A stretch of 64,000 bases of DNA, taken from Stomoxys calcitrans (Eukaryota > Arthropoda > Insecta > Diptera > Muscidae). The position numbers were made by a program, and so were the translations under genes. The stretch lies in contig NC_081553.1 of NCBI RefSeq assembly GCF_963082655.1, forward strand, positions 20,835,479 to 20,899,478. The letters are read 5' to 3'. The number at the start of each line of letters is the position of its first letter. Positions within the stretch are counted from its first letter, which is position 1. Positions 10,315-23,205 of this stretch are shown here, in pieces. The notes below the pieces were generated by a model that was given only the letters and a program-made list of their open reading frames with translations, ran no database searches and had not been told where the DNA came from.

Positions 10315-11393
10315 CACATATCTGACATCAACATTAGGGACCAACTGTCTTGGGGACGTCCCACCACCATAACAACCCCCAAATAGGACGTATTTGCGCA
10401 CCATGAAAATTTAAGTCTTCAAGACTGTGGAAACCGGACATATTTGCTGACTTTTGCAATAAGGAGTTTAAATTAGATTAGAAAACGAATTTGATATCCA
10501 ATTTTGAGGCCAATGGGAATATGGGGTTCAAATAAATGATATATAGTTATATGAGAATAGAGCACGTTGCTGATATATTTTCCGGGTTTGTGTTTGGGGG
10601 ACCAACCCAATCCTCAAAACACCCCTAAATCGGGCATATTTACCGACCATGTCAATTTAGAGCTTAAATGAAAGGTATTGGGGGGTAGAGCAAGAATTGA
10701 TACCCACATTCGGGACAAATTTTTTCCCAAAATACCCTACAAACAGCAATTTTTTACCGCCCATGGCAATTTTGGGCTCAAATAAAGGTATTTGGGAGTA
10801 GAATACGAATTTGATATCCAAATGTAGGATCATGTATTTAGGGCATCACCCCTTTCCCAAAACACCCCAAAGGGAAAAAATTTGTCGACCATGCCTATAT
10901 GTGGCTCAAATGAAAGGTATTTGACGTTAGAAAACGAATTTGATAACTTATTTTGGGGCCATGTGTTTGGGGGACGCCTCATCCTGTAAACTCATCTTAA
11001 GCGAATGGCAATATGGGGTTTAAATAAATGGTATTTGAGAGAAGAGCATGATGCTGATATTTTTTCAGTGCCAAGTGTCTGGGGGACCACCTCACCCCCG
11101 AAAACACCCCTAAATCAGATATCATGAGAATATCGGGCTGAAATAAAGTATTTTAAGAATGGAGTACACCTTACATCCAAACTTAAATTCATAGACCAAT
11201 AAAGACCAAGTGGGATTCAGATAAAGGCACTTGTATTGTTAAACTCTTAGTCAAGCGATATACTATTTTCGTAGCATGGTACTTCACTAAAAGCTCTTTA
11301 ATTGTCGATAATAAATATTCCAAGGAAACTTTTGTTCCATGTAAAGTAAAAGAAGGCTCAGCGGAGCGGGCCCGGGACAGCTAGTATTTTTTT
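10315..11393 (+). repeat. Repeat family C, copy 1
   Basis: Diverged tandem units, spaced about 115-135 bp, each containing TCAAATGAAAGGTATTTGGG and a phrase such as GGACCACCTCACCCC. It ends with CAGCGGAGCGGGCCCGGGAC followed by AGCTAGT. A GC-rich 3' end closing in CTAG-T is compatible with a Helitron-type end; the class is an inference. No coding capacity. Confidence 0.65.
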
Positions 11394-11514
11394 GCCCGAA
11401 TTTATAATTGTAGGATAGGTTTAGGGTATTATATAGTCAGCTCCGCCCGATGTTTGCCTTTCCTTACTGGTTTTAACTGTTAATGATAATTAATGCATTT
11501 TCCATCTGATAACA

Positions 11515-11755
11515 TCAGAAGATATTTGCCATTTTTGCAAAAATGTCCCATATCCAGCAGACTTTATGTCATTACTCCAATTTTTGTTTTAATTTAACTA
11601 TCAAATTTCTCTGAGTGTAAGTTTTTTCCAATATTGCACACAAACCTTTTAGGCCAAGATGCACCTATAAAAACCAGAAGTTTAGATCACAACTATAACT
11701 ACATTTTTGTTCAGTGTATTATAAAAGAGACTACAGCGGAGCGTGGCTGGGTGGG
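11515..11755 (-). repeat. Dispersed repeat G, copy 2
   Basis: Inverted relative of 1655-1940. It ends at the GTGGCTGGGTGGGCTAGT phrase and shares CAAATTTCTCTGAGTGTAA in its middle. Confidence 0.55.
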
Positions 11756-13599
11756 CTAGTTAATATTTATTTATTAAAAAAACTCACCCCTTTATGGCGA
11801 AGTAAACCAGTGGCGGCAAGTTGTATTACTTTCAAGTATCATCACTATCATCAATTTAGCAAATATGTACCAGTAAGTATGTACGATTATATACTCACCA
11901 TTAACATGTCATGGGGGCGGAGAAGGCGAAGGAAGGCATGTAGGAGTATGATGCGATGCGTTTTTTGAACTGCTGACTTTACCTGTTCAAATAACTGCCG
12001 GCATTAGCGGCTATTTACAAATAAATGCCAAGTATTTGTAGATTTGAATTTACGTTTTATTGTTGTTATTATTGTTATTACTATTATTATTATTGTTGCT
12101 GCTTTTGTTGTTGCTGTTGTTGTTGGTTTTATTGTAGTTATTGTAATCTCTATTAAATACTTAATAAGTTTGCTTGTTGATTTTAGTTGACTATGGGGCA
12201 AATAAATATTTATTTGTTATGGTGTTTAGGGGGGAGGGGGGCGGGGGGTTGGCGGATGACTTTGTATGGTTTCTCATAAGGGTATGGGGCTTTGTTTGTT
12301 TTGTTTACTTTTGCACTTGCACGTGCATTTGGTGTGAAGAGAGGTTTCTGGGAGTGTCACTAGTGTGGTTGATGATGTTGATGATGTGGATAGAACTGAA
12401 TTACACTGATGTAATATAACGCTAGAGCTAGCTATGAGCTGGAGGCATGGGGCGGGAAGACGACCAGTTTTAGTTGTAGCTCTTCTAGGTATACAAGTAT
12501 GCATGATAATCATAATAATAATAATTTTATTTTAATTTTATTTGTAGTTGTTGTGTGTGTAGGTTTTTCTATATGTAGATGACACGATGTGTAGTACGTA
12601 CGAGTAGTAGGTGTTAAGTATACTATTATTGTATTCGAGTTTGGTTTTCTTTATATATATATAATCAGCTTTAAATATATATATTTAAATTTGTTTTCCA
12701 TTGTTTATAATTATTTATTTTCTGTTTTTTCGTTTAGCTTTATTTTTATGTGTTTTTTTGTGGTTTTTCTTTTATGAAGTGTAAAATATTTTGATTAAAT
12801 CCTTTATTTATTTATTTTTTTTTGTATAATTTTCACTAGATATGTCTGTCTGTCTGTCTGTTTGTGTGTATGTGTGTTCTTCTTTTTTGACTATAGAGAT
12901 ATGTTAAGTTTTAAGCTTTTTTTTATTTGGTTTTTTCTTTAATTTATTTTAATTAAATTTGTTGTGTTTTTTGTTTTTCTTTATATTTGTAATTTTATGT
13001 AATTAATTATTGTCTAAAATTTGATTTAAAACTTAAATGCTACAATTGAATCTCATCTCATGCATTCAAAATAGAACAAAAACAAATAAAACATTCGTAC
13101 ATCCATCCATCCACATACGCACACTCACACATTACACACTTCATTTAGAACCTAAGCTTTAGTCCTATGTTGGTGTAGCCTGCCAATAAAATTTAAAGTT
13201 TAGACATTCATACTTTGGGCTTGCATGTGCATGATAATGCTGATGATGTTCTTATTGTTGCATTTACTTATACAACATATTTTAATTTGTTTTTATTATA
13301 ATATGGCTATTTAAAGTATACCAACATTTATTGTTATTATTTTGGTGTTTAATTACAGTTACCTGACATTGGGCTCTCTCTCTCTCTCTTTCTCTTTGTC
13401 AGTGAACACAAGCATAGAGTATGAAATATACACACACACATACAGACACTTGGCTTGCCCAGCTGTATGTCAGCAACATTATGCACATAATTTTGGTTAA
13501 CATTGGGATTTTTCACAAAAATAAATTAAATAATTAATGTAATATTTTATCTATTTATAAAATCATTTAAACACAAAGGCATAGCATACATACATATTA
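11756..13599. other. Low-complexity spacer
   Basis: AT-rich with several microsatellites: TTG/ATT runs at 12056-12130, (TGTC)n at 12842-12862 and (CT)n at 13375-13390. Some short frames exist but none shows a protein signature. It may be intron or intergenic DNA. Confidence 0.45.
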
Positions 13600-15240
13600 C
13601 AGCGGTCAAAAAAAGTATTCATCATTAGCAAAATTGATAATAAATTCACTTATTTTGGGTAATTGAAGAAAATTTAAAGTAAACAAATAATGCAGTTTTA
13701 TGCAATAGTTTATTTTTCGTAATATGTTTTAAAATAAATTCAAAAAATAAATTTAATTAGCGCAAAAAATGCAATTTTATATAATAACACCAAAAACAGA
13801 ACAAAAAAAGTATTCATCATTGATGTGCTATCATCAAAGTCAAATTCAAATATTATTTGGGAATCCCCATTTTCTGTTTTATTTAGTAAAGGAGGCTTTG
13901 CCCTTTACAGCAAATATTTAATTTCATTGAAAATATAGTTTTTGTCAAAATGGGTCGTAAGCAAAACGAGGTTTCTGATGAGGTAAAAGTTTTGATAATA
14001 AAACACCACAGGAATGGTTTAACTCAAAAAACTATCAGTGAAATATTAAATAGACCACGATCTACTATACAATCCATCATAAGAAAGTGGACAGAAACGA
14101 AAACTGTTGACAATAAACCAAGATCTGGTCGACCAAAAGCACTTTCAGTTGGAGATGTGCGTTGGCTAGTGCGGCAAGTTCAGAAAACTCCGAAGACAAA
14201 TGCGACCATTCTTCGTAAAAACACTATGGAATATTTAGGGAAGGAAGTTACTACACAAACAATTCGAAATACACTCAAAAGGCATAGTTACAGAGGAAGA
14301 ACTGCACGTAAGAAGCCCTTTATAAATAAAATAAACCGAGTTAAAAGGCTAAACTTCGCAAAAATGTATGTAAAACAGCCCGAATCATTTTGGAAAACAG
14401 TCATTTTTGCAGACGAGAGCAAGTTTAATCTTTTTGGGTGCGATGGAAAGGTCATAGTGTACAGAAAACCAAATACAGAGCTTGAAGAACGAAACACAGT
14501 TGCTACTGTAAAACATGGTGGAGGTGGTTTAATGGTTTGGGGGTGTATGGCGGCTTCAGGAGCGGGAAATCTTGAAATTATTAATGGAGTAATGGATCAT
14601 AAGTATTACATTGACATTTTAAAGAGGAATTTAAAAGATAGTGCTGTAAAACTTGGGCTTGGTAATAACTTTCAATATTATCAAGATAATGACCCCAAAC
14701 ATTCTGCTTTAAATACCAAGATGTGGATGCTGTATAACTGCCCCAAAGTCATTAAAACTCCTCCTCAAAGTCCCGACTTGAACCCAATTGAACATCTTTG
14801 GGAACATCTCGAACGCAAATTGAGAACGCGCAATTTTTCGAGCAAGAGTCAAATGCAACAGGTGATAATGGAGGAATGGACTAATATAGACCAAAATATA
14901 ACCGCTAAATTAGTCCAATCGATGTCAAACCGTTTAAAAGAAGTTATAAGACGCGGTGGTCGAATAACAAAGTATTAAGTTTTTTAAATTATGTTATTTA
15001 TTTTTTTGTTTTTTTTGCAATGATGAATACTTTTTTTGTTTAATTTTTTGTGTTCAGCTGTAAAATGGCCCTTTTTGTTCCAATAAATACTATTTTTTTC
15101 TTTAAAAACAATGAAATTGTGTACATATATATCACACAAGCACTACTGCATCATTAGTTTAATATGTTTTTATTCCAATTGTCTTTTGTAGACTTATTAA
15201 AAAAAAAACATTGAATGATGAATACTTTTTTTGACCGCTG
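13600..15240 (+). mobile_element. Complete Tc1-family transposon with IR/DR ends
   Basis: 1641 bp flanked by TA (13598-13599, 15241-15242). The ends are inverted repeats beginning CAGCGGTCAAAAAAAGTATT. The word AAAAAAAGTATTCATCATT occurs at the outer left end, again about 195 bp inside (13805), and in inverted form at about 15018 and 15212. That makes four presumed transposase-binding direct repeats, the IR/DR arrangement known from Sleeping Beauty, Minos, Bari3, S and Paris. One uninterrupted transposase frame lies between. It looks young. Confidence 0.95.
13950..14978 (+). CDS. Tc1-family DD34E transposase, apparently intact
   Basis: 342 residues, the usual length for Tc1 transposases. It binds the inverted repeats and cuts and pastes the element into TA sites. 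Residues 1-50 and about 65-120 form two helix-turn-helix DNA-binding subdomains joined by a GRPR-like linker (PRSGRPK, 57-63). The catalytic triad is complete: D155 in FADESKF, D246 in YQDNDPKH and E281 in SPDLNPIEHLWE. There are 34 residues between D246 and E281, and the block GGGGLMVWGCM (190-200) lies between the first two. The start ATG at 13950 lies just after AAA. No stop or frameshift is present, unlike every other transposase remnant in the window. Activity is inferred, not shown. Confidence 0.95.
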   Translation: MGRKQNEVSDEVKVLIIKHHRNGLTQKTISEILNRPRSTIQSIIRKWTETKTVDNKPRSGRPKALSVGDVRWLVRQVQKTPKTNATILRKNTMEYLGKEVTTQTIRNTLKRHSYRGRTARKKPFINKINRVKRLNFAKMYVKQPESFWKTVIFADESKFNLFGCDGKVIVYRKPNTELEERNTVATVKHGGGGLMVWGCMAASGAGNLEIINGVMDHKYYIDILKRNLKDSAVKLGLGNNFQYYQDNDPKHSALNTKMWMLYNCPKVIKTPPQSPDLNPIEHLWEHLERKLRTRNFSSKSQMQQVIMEEWTNIDQNITAKLVQSMSNRLKEVIRRGGRITKY

Positions 15241-15572
15241 TATGTATGTTGCAAATGTATGTCAGTCTAAAATTTATATTACAATTTTAATGGCATAGTG
15301 CGTAAATGTGATAGCAGTTTTACTAAACTAATGTAAATGCATTACCATGAGGCAACTTTAGACATGCAAATATCATCGGAATTATAATTAGCAGTGAAAC
15401 CTTCGCCATTAAATATTAAATTCTGAAATAGAAACTAAAATATTAAAATTTAAATATTTTTTAACTTTGACTTATAACCATTAACGACGAATAGCTAGAA
15501 AAATACCTAAAAATAGAGCTGTCTTAGAAAAATTCTGGCTCGAGTGAGATCTTTGGGAAAAAATGTAATTAA
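15241..15572. other. AT-rich spacer
   Basis: Nothing recognised. Confidence 0.4.
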
Positions 15573-17480
15573 ACAAGTAATAGGGCGTTAAGTTCGGCCG
15601 GGTCGAACTTTGGATACCCACCAATTCGGGTGTATATGTACCACCTTTCGTCATAATCCGGTGAAAAATGCATATATAGAAATATGAACCGATTTGGACC
15701 AAATTCGGCACGGACATTGAGTGGTCTTATAAATACAAGTCATCATTCAAGTTTCTAGAACAAATATTGGTTTTTTGGAAGCCATATCCAAATATAGACC
15801 GATCTGAAGCATATACAACAAGGATGTCGAAAAGCCTAACATAAGTCAATGCATCAAAATTTCCGCGAAATCAGATTATAAATGTGTCTTTTATTGGGCC
15901 AAGACTTTAAATCGAGAGATGGGTCTATATGGCAGCTTTATCCAAATCTGAACTGATCTGGGCCAAGTCGAAGGGCCAACTCACTGTTCCAAATTTCGGC
16001 GAAATCGGACAGTAAATGCATCTCTTATAGGCACAAGAACTTAAATCGAGAGATCGGTCTATATGGCAGCTATATTCAAATCTGGACCGATCCGGGCAAA
16101 ATTGAAGAAGGATGTCGAAGGGCGTAACACAAGTCAGTGTCCCAAATTTCGGAGAAATTGGACAATAAATGCACCTTTTATGGGCCCAAAACCTTAAATC
16201 GAGAGATCGGTCTATATGGCAGCTATATCCAAATCTGGACCGATCTGGGCCAAATTGAAGAAGGATATCGAAGGGCCTTACGCAACTCAGTGTCCCGAAT
16301 TTCAGCAAAATCGGATAATAAATGTGGCTTTTATGGGCCTAAGACCCAAAATCGGCGGATTGGTATATATGACAGCTATATCCAAATCTGGACCGATCCG
16401 AGCCAAATTGACGAAGAATGTCGAAGAGACTAACACAACTCACTGTCCCAGCAAAATCAGATATTAAATGTGGCTTTTATGGGCCTAAGACCCTAAATCG
16501 GCGGATTGGTATATATTACAGCTATATCCAAATCTGGACCGATCTATGCCAAATTGAAAAAAGATGTCGAAGGGCCTAAGACAACTCACTGTCCCCAATT
16601 TAAGCAAAATCGGATAATAAATGTGGCTTTTATGGACCTAAGACCCTAAATCGGCGGATTGGTATATATGACAGCTACATCCAAATCTGGACTGATCCGA
16701 GCCAAATTGGGGAAGGATGTCGAAGGGCCTAACACAACTCACTGTACCAAATTTCAGCGAAATCCGATAATAAATGTGGCTTTTATGGGCCTAGGGCCTT
16801 AAATCGGCGGATCGGTCTATATGGCAGATATATCCAAATTTGGACCGATCTGGGCCAAATTAAAGCAGGATGTCGAAGGGTCTTACACAACTAAGTGTCC
16901 CAAATTTCGGCAAAATCGGATAATAAATGTAGCTTTTATGGGGACCCAAGACCTTAAATCGAGAGATCGGTCTATATGACAGCTATATCCAAATTTGGAC
17001 CGATCCGAGCCAAATTGGAGAAGGATGTCGAAGGGCTCAATACAACTCACTGTCCCAAATTTCGGCAAAATCAGATAATAAATGTGGCTTTTATGGACCT
17101 AAGATCCTAAATCGGCGGATCGGTTTATATGGCAGCTATATCAAAATCTGGACCGATCTGAGCCAAAATGAAGAAACATGTCGAAAAGTCTTATACAACT
17201 CACTGTCCCAAATTTGACCAAAATCGGATAATAAATGTGGTTTTTATGGGCCTTAGACCCTAAGTCGGCGGATCGGTCTATATGGGGGCTATATCAAGAT
17301 ATAGTCCGATATAGCCCGTCTTCGAATTTAACCTGCTTATGGACGAAAAAAGCATCTGTGCAAAGTTTCAGCTCTATATCACTATTTTTAAAGACTGTAG
17401 CGTAATTTCAACAGATAGACGGACGGACATGGCTAGATCGCCTTAGATTTTTACGCTGATCAAAAATATATATACTTTAT
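15573..17480 (+). mobile_element. HINE type A with about ten units, 3' end truncated
   Basis: Starts ACAAGTAATAGGGCG with palindrome GTTCGGCCGGGTCGAAC. A long A-type array follows, then the tail to TATATACTTTAT at 17480. There repeat C begins instead of the usual terminal block. Confidence 0.85.
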
Positions 17481-18909
17481 TAGCCGAACCGGGCCCTCTC
17501 CGCTGCGCCTTTTTTAACTCTCTACTATCTTTTTACGGTGGGGACACTTCGCTCTGAATGCGGATATCGAATTCGTGCCATTGTAGCCTTTGACGCTGAA
17601 CGCGTTCGAATCCTGGCGAGAACATCGGACAAAGCGGTGTTTTTCCTCATAATGTTGGCGACATTTGCGAGGTACAATGTCATGCATGGTCATTTAAAAA
17701 TTTTTCTCCAAAGAAGATATCAAATTCGTTCTTTATTCCCAACGGAAATGAAAATCAGCTAAGGGGGTGTTTTAAGGCGTAACCCAAAGCACTTGGCTCC
17801 AAAATTGGTTATTAAATTCGTTTTCTACTCTCAAATACCTTTCATTTGAGTCCCATATAGTCATAATGGGTCAAATAACCCATTTGACGTATCTTTAGGA
17901 GCAAAAGCGCCACCTGAATTGAACAGAAATTTTAATGTCGTATTCGTAATCTTCTCCCTAATACCTTTTATTTGAGTCCTATACAGCCATGGTGGGATAA
18001 TATGCCCATTTGGGGGTGGCCGACCTCCCATTACTCGGACCTAATATTTTATGCCATATTTGTAATCTGCTGCTTAATACTTTTCATTTGAGTCCCATAT
18101 TGACATGAACTTTGAATATATCTGTTTAGAGGAGTTTTGGGTTTGGGGGGCCCACTGGGTACTTTAATATTATATTCGCTTTTTGGTTTCCAATATTTTT
18201 CATTGATACCCTTATTTTGCCCATCGGACCACTTTCAGATATGGGTGACGTTTTTGGGGTATGGGGTCTCCACCCGATATCTAAAAATTATATTGTCTAT
18301 GTTTCCTTCCAGACAAACGTATACAATCTGCGAAAATTTTAAGAAAATCGGTTCAGCCAAGTATCATATAGTCATAATGGGTCTAATGCCGTTATTGTGT
18401 GGTGGCGTGACCCCCAATACTCCGATCTGATTTTGTATGCCAGATTCAAAATCTACTCCCGAATGCCTTTCATTTCTGTCCCATATTGAAATGAACGTCC
18501 AATATGTCTGTTTGGGGGAGTTTTGGGGTTGGGGCAGCCCGATGGGTACTTAGACTCAAATTTCAATACCATATTCGTATTCTACTCTCCAATACCTTTC
18601 ATTTGATACCTATATTGTCCCGATCGGTCAACTTTTGATTTTGGGTTGTGTTTTTGGCATAAAGGGGAGGGTCCGCCCGCCTTCCGATACCGAAAAATTA
18701 TATAGCCTATGTTTCTTTTCAGACCAACCTACACAATATGCGAAAATTTCGAGAAAATCTGTTCTGCCGTTTTTCAGTTTCTACGAAACAAACACACCGA
18801 GTCCCATATATCCGTGATTGGCTAATGTGCCCATTTTGGGCGTTTTTGTGGGGGTGGGTCGAGGCCCTATGCTTCGACATGAATTTCCATGCCAGATTCG
18901 TTATCTACT
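17481..18909 (-). repeat. Repeat family C, copy 2 (with SINE fragment inside)
   Basis: Starts with GCCGAACCGGGCCCTCTCCG, the inverted counterpart of the C end at 11393. It continues with inverted units (AATACCTTTCATTTGAGTCCC) down to 18909, where the GTCCGTCTGTCTG of a HINE follows directly. Confidence 0.65.
17565..17710 (+). mobile_element. tRNA-derived SINE fragment
   Basis: Contains GACGCTGAACGCGTTCGAATCC, which includes a pol III B box (GTTCGAATCC), then GGCGAGAACATC and the body word ATGTTGGCGACATTTG. These match the SINE at 43119 in order. Confidence 0.75.
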
Positions 18910-19944
18910 GTCCGTCTGTCTGCTGAAATCATGCTACAGGCTTTAAAAATAGAGATATTGAGCTGAAATTTTGCACAGATTCTTCTTTTGTCCATAAGCA
19001 GGTTAAGTTCGAAGATGAGCTATATCGGACTATATCTTGATATAGTCCCCATATAGACCGATCCGCCGATTTAGGGTCTTAGGCCCATAAAAATCACATT
19101 TATTATCCGATTTTGCTTAAATTTGGGACAGTGAGTTGTGTTAGGCCCTTCGACATCCTTCGTCAATTTGGCTCAGATCGGTCCAGATTTGGATATAGCT
19201 GCCATATAGACCGATCCTCCGATTTAGGGTCTAAGGCCCATAAAAGCCACATTTATTATCCGATTTCGCTGACATTTGGGACAGTGAGTTGTGTTAGGCC
19301 CTTCGACATCTTTTTTCAATTTGGTCCAGATCGGTTCAGATTTGGATATACCTGCTTATAGACCGATTTCTTGATTTATGGTTTTGGGCCCATAAAATGC
19401 TCATTTATTGTCCGATGTCGCCGAAATTTGGGACAGTGAGTTAAGTTAAGCCCTTTGACATACTTGTGCAATATCGCACAGATCGGTCCAGATTTGAATA
19501 TAGCTGCCTTGTGGACCGATCTCTCGATTTAAGCTTTTGGGCTCATAAAAGAGACATTTATTGTCCGATTTCGCCGAAATTTGGGACAGTGCTTTGTGTT
19601 AGGCTCTTCCACATTTTTATGCAACTTGGCCCAAATCGGTCCAGATTTGCATATAGCTGCCATGTAGACCGATATCTCGATTTAAAGTCTTGGCCCCATA
19701 AAAGGCGCATTTATAATCCGATTTCACTGAAATTTGACACAGTGACTTATGTTAGGCTTTTCGACATCCGGGTCGTATGTAGTTCAGATCGGTTTATTTT
19801 TAGATATAGCTAGTGTACTTATTAGTATTTGGTCCAAATCGGAACATATTTGGATATAACTGATATGGGACATGAGGTATGAAATTTTCACCGAATTTTG
19901 ATTAAAGGTGGTTTACATATATACCCAAGGTGGTGGGTATCCAT
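18910..19944 (-). mobile_element. HINE type A, both ends truncated
   Basis: Begins inside the GTCCGTCTGTCTG microsatellite. It carries about five A units and stops at GGTGGTGGGTATCCATCC without the palindromic 5' end. Confidence 0.8.
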
Positions 19945-21359
19945 CCTTTTTCTTTATAGTGTTTAAAGAGTTGCTAAATAAACAATTTATCAACTATATT
20001 TTAATAGGTTAGATCGTTCAAATTAATGTTAAATGTATTAATATATCCCATATTAATTATTTAATAAAAACTTTTAAATTAATTTTAAAAATTATTATTA
20101 CTATAAAGCCTAAGAATCATAAGGACCAAATTTTACTTAAATAACAATAAACTTTAATTTAATTTTTAAAACATTTTCAATTGGTTGAATTAAAATAAAT
20201 CTGCACCATTTTACTGCATAATGTCTCTTACAGTCGTTTTATCAGTGTGTGTACATATTGGTAGTGTGCGCCTATGCCTGTGCCCTAGGGTAACTTTATC
20301 CTCTTCAATGGCAAGTATTGTGAAAGTTGTTTGTGGCTTTTCCGTATTATTTTATTCATGTCTTTGTATTTGTATTTTCGTTTGCGTGGGTGGGTGGATC
20401 ATTTAAAATGATAGACCTGTTTGAATTCGTGTTTTCTTTTATTTATTTTTTTGCTATAAATTTTTGTTGTTGTTGTTTTGTTTAAATTGACCTGTTTCCA
20501 AAGGAGTTTTGAGTTTTTTTTCTGTTCTTTTCAACGCTTGCATTTGTTTATGTGGTGTAGTGTATGTGAGTGTCTGTGTGTGTGTGTGGGATGAGCTGTA
20601 TGATGGGCCTGTTGCTGTTGCAGTATAAAGCTGAGTATTTTCTCCGGGCTGAAATTACACGATTTAGTCACAATCCAGGGGCTCGTTAGATTGTGCATTC
20701 AAGCGTGGCGTTATTTTAACGAGGAGGGAGCAATACTACATTGCAGTGGTAGTAGTACGAGTGTGTAGTAGAGTGAGAGTAAGAGATATATTCACAGATA
20801 GATAGATAGATAGAGGTAAAAAAAGGTAGACGACAACAAGAGGTCCAGTCTAAATGGTGTAGAGGCATGTGTTTGTGTGTGTGTGTGTTTTTTGTGTCGT
20901 TCAGTCTGTATATACAACAAATTAAAGAAAATACATAGGTCCATACTGCTGTGGGCCTCTTATTCCATACTTTGCTCACGGTGTTTGGTTTGGCTTGGTT
21001 TGTTTTGGTGTTGTGTTGTTTGTGCTTTCTTGCCTTTCACTTTGGTTTCTGGTTAAACGCAGACGGTGTTTCCTTTTTATGTTCTTTTTTTTCAGTTTTT
21101 ATATTCTTTCACGGCTGTTTGTAGTTTTTATTAAAATCATTTAATTGTTACAACAAAGTATATACATTTGTGTATGTTTGTCTGTGGAGGGGCGTTTTAA
21201 AGGTTCTTGGGTTTTATGCAGATATTTGTGTGTATGTAACGGCATATATATAAGTGGGTAAACTTTTAGTTATGGATCGAAATTTTAATGGCCGACTACG
21301 GTGATGTTGCGTCTATTAGCAATCGTTGTATTTATACAGAGAAATTATTTTAATAAAAA
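19945..21359. other. AT-rich spacer with microsatellites
   Basis: (GATA)n at 20799-20815 and (GT)n runs at 20574-20590 and 20875-20890. A 61-aa hydrophobic frame at 20221 has no supporting features. No gene called. Confidence 0.45.
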
Positions 21360-22827
21360 ACAAGTAAGAGCGTGCTAAGTTCGGCCGGGCCGAATCTTAT
21401 ATACCCTCCACCATTGATCGCATTAGTCGAGTTCTATGCGCTGTATCTCTTTTTCGACAAACATAGAATATTGAATAAGAATTGTTATGCTATTGGAGCT
21501 ATAACAAGTTATAGTCCGATTCGGACCATAAATGAATGCTGAACATTGTGGAAGTCATTGTGTAATATTTCAGTTTATTCGGATAAGAATTGGGCCTTGT
21601 AGGGACTCAAGAAGCAAAATCGGGAGATATGTTTATATGGGAGCAGTATCAAGCTATTGATCGATTCAGACCATATTAGACACGTATGTTGAAGGTCATG
21701 AGAGAAGCCGTTGTACGTTGTTTCTGCCAAATCGGATGAAAATTGCACCCTCTAGAGGTTCAAGAAGTCAAGACCCTAGATCGGTTTATATGGCAGCTAT
21801 ATCAGGTTCTATATCGATTTACGCCATACTTAGCACAGTTATTGATAGTCATAACAAAACACCTCATGCAAAATTTCAGGCAAATCGGATGAGAATTGCG
21901 CTCTCAATTGGCTCAAGAAGTCAAGATCCAAAATCGGTTTATATGACAGCTATACCAGATAATGAACCGATTTGAATCATACTTCGCACAGTTGTTAAAA
22001 GTAATACCGAAACACTACGTGCAAAATTTCAGTTAAATCTGGTGATAATTGCGCCCTCTAGAGGCTCAAGAAGTCAAGACCCCAGATCGATTTATATGGC
22101 AGCTATATCAAAACATGGACCGGTTTAAACCATACTTAGCGTAGTTGTTGAAAGTGGTACCAAAACACTACGTGCAAAATTTCAATAAAATCGGATAAGA
22201 ACTGAGCCCTCTGGAGGCTCAAGAAGTCAAGATCCAAGATCGGTTTATATGACAGCTATACCAGATTATGAACCGACTTGATCCATACTTGACACAATTG
22301 TTGGATATCATAACAAAACACATCGTGCAAAATTTCATTCCAATCGGATAAGAATTGGGCCTTCTAGAGGCTCAAGAAGTCAAGACCCAAGATCGGTTTA
22401 TATAGCAGCTATATCAGGTTATGGACCGATTTGAACCATACTTGGCGCAATTGTTGGATATCATAAAAAAATACGTCGTGCAAGATTCTTTTCCAATTAG
22501 ATAAGAATTGGGCCTTCTAGAGGCTCAAGAAGTCAAGACCCAAGATCGGTTTATATGGCAGGTATATCAAAACATGGACCGATATGGCCCATTTACAATA
22601 CCAACCGACCTACACTAAAAAGATGTATTTATGCAAAATTTCAAGCGGCTAGCTTTACTCCTTCGGAAGTTAGCGTGCTTTCGACAGACAGACGGACGGA
22701 CAGACGGACGGACGGACCGACGGACATGGAATATATATACTTTATGGGGTCTCAGACAAATATTTCGAGTAGTTACAAACAGAATGACGAAATACGTATA
22801 CCCCCCATCCTATGGTGGTGGGTATAA
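21360..22827 (+). mobile_element. HINE type B, complete
   Basis: Starts ACAAGTAAGAGCGTGCTAAG with palindrome GTTCGGCCGGGCCGAA. It has about seven B units, an expanded GACGGACGGACAGACGG microsatellite (22680-22725) and the terminal block CCATCCTATGGTGGTGGG TATAA. Confidence 0.85.
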
Positions 22828-23205
22828 CAAGTAAGGAAAGGCAAAAGTCGGGCGGTGCCGTCTTTATGATACCCTACACTATATGTACAAAGTGGGAGCT
22901 ATATGGATTTCGGCGAATGTTTTCAGATGGGTTATTAAGCTATAACTATTGGCCGCTATTGTGGAAGTCATCGAGGAAATCGTGGTACAAAGTATTGGGA
23001 AGATTGGTCAATAAATACGCTTGCAGTGGCTCTAGGAGTAAAAATCGGGCGATGTATGTATATGAGAGCTATATCTTAATCTGAACCGATTTCTATGAAA
23101 TTCACCAGTGCCATTAGAAAATCCTTCCTGCCAAATTTCGAGAGAATCGGTTAACAAATGACCATTTTATTGCATTATTACTGCAAATCGGACGAACATA
23201 TACAT
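22827..23205 (+). mobile_element. HINE type D, 5' part, inserted end-to-end with type B
   Basis: ACAAGTAAGGAAAGGCAAAA followed by GTCGGGCGGTGCCGT and ATACCCTACAC. This is the inverted form of the end seen at 52887. It shares the A at 22827 with the preceding element. Confidence 0.7.

Noticed and set aside
22680..22740. GACGGACGGACA array considered as a CRISPR-like or regulatory repeat
   Set aside because: It is the GTCY-type microsatellite found at the same place in every HINE; no spacer structure.
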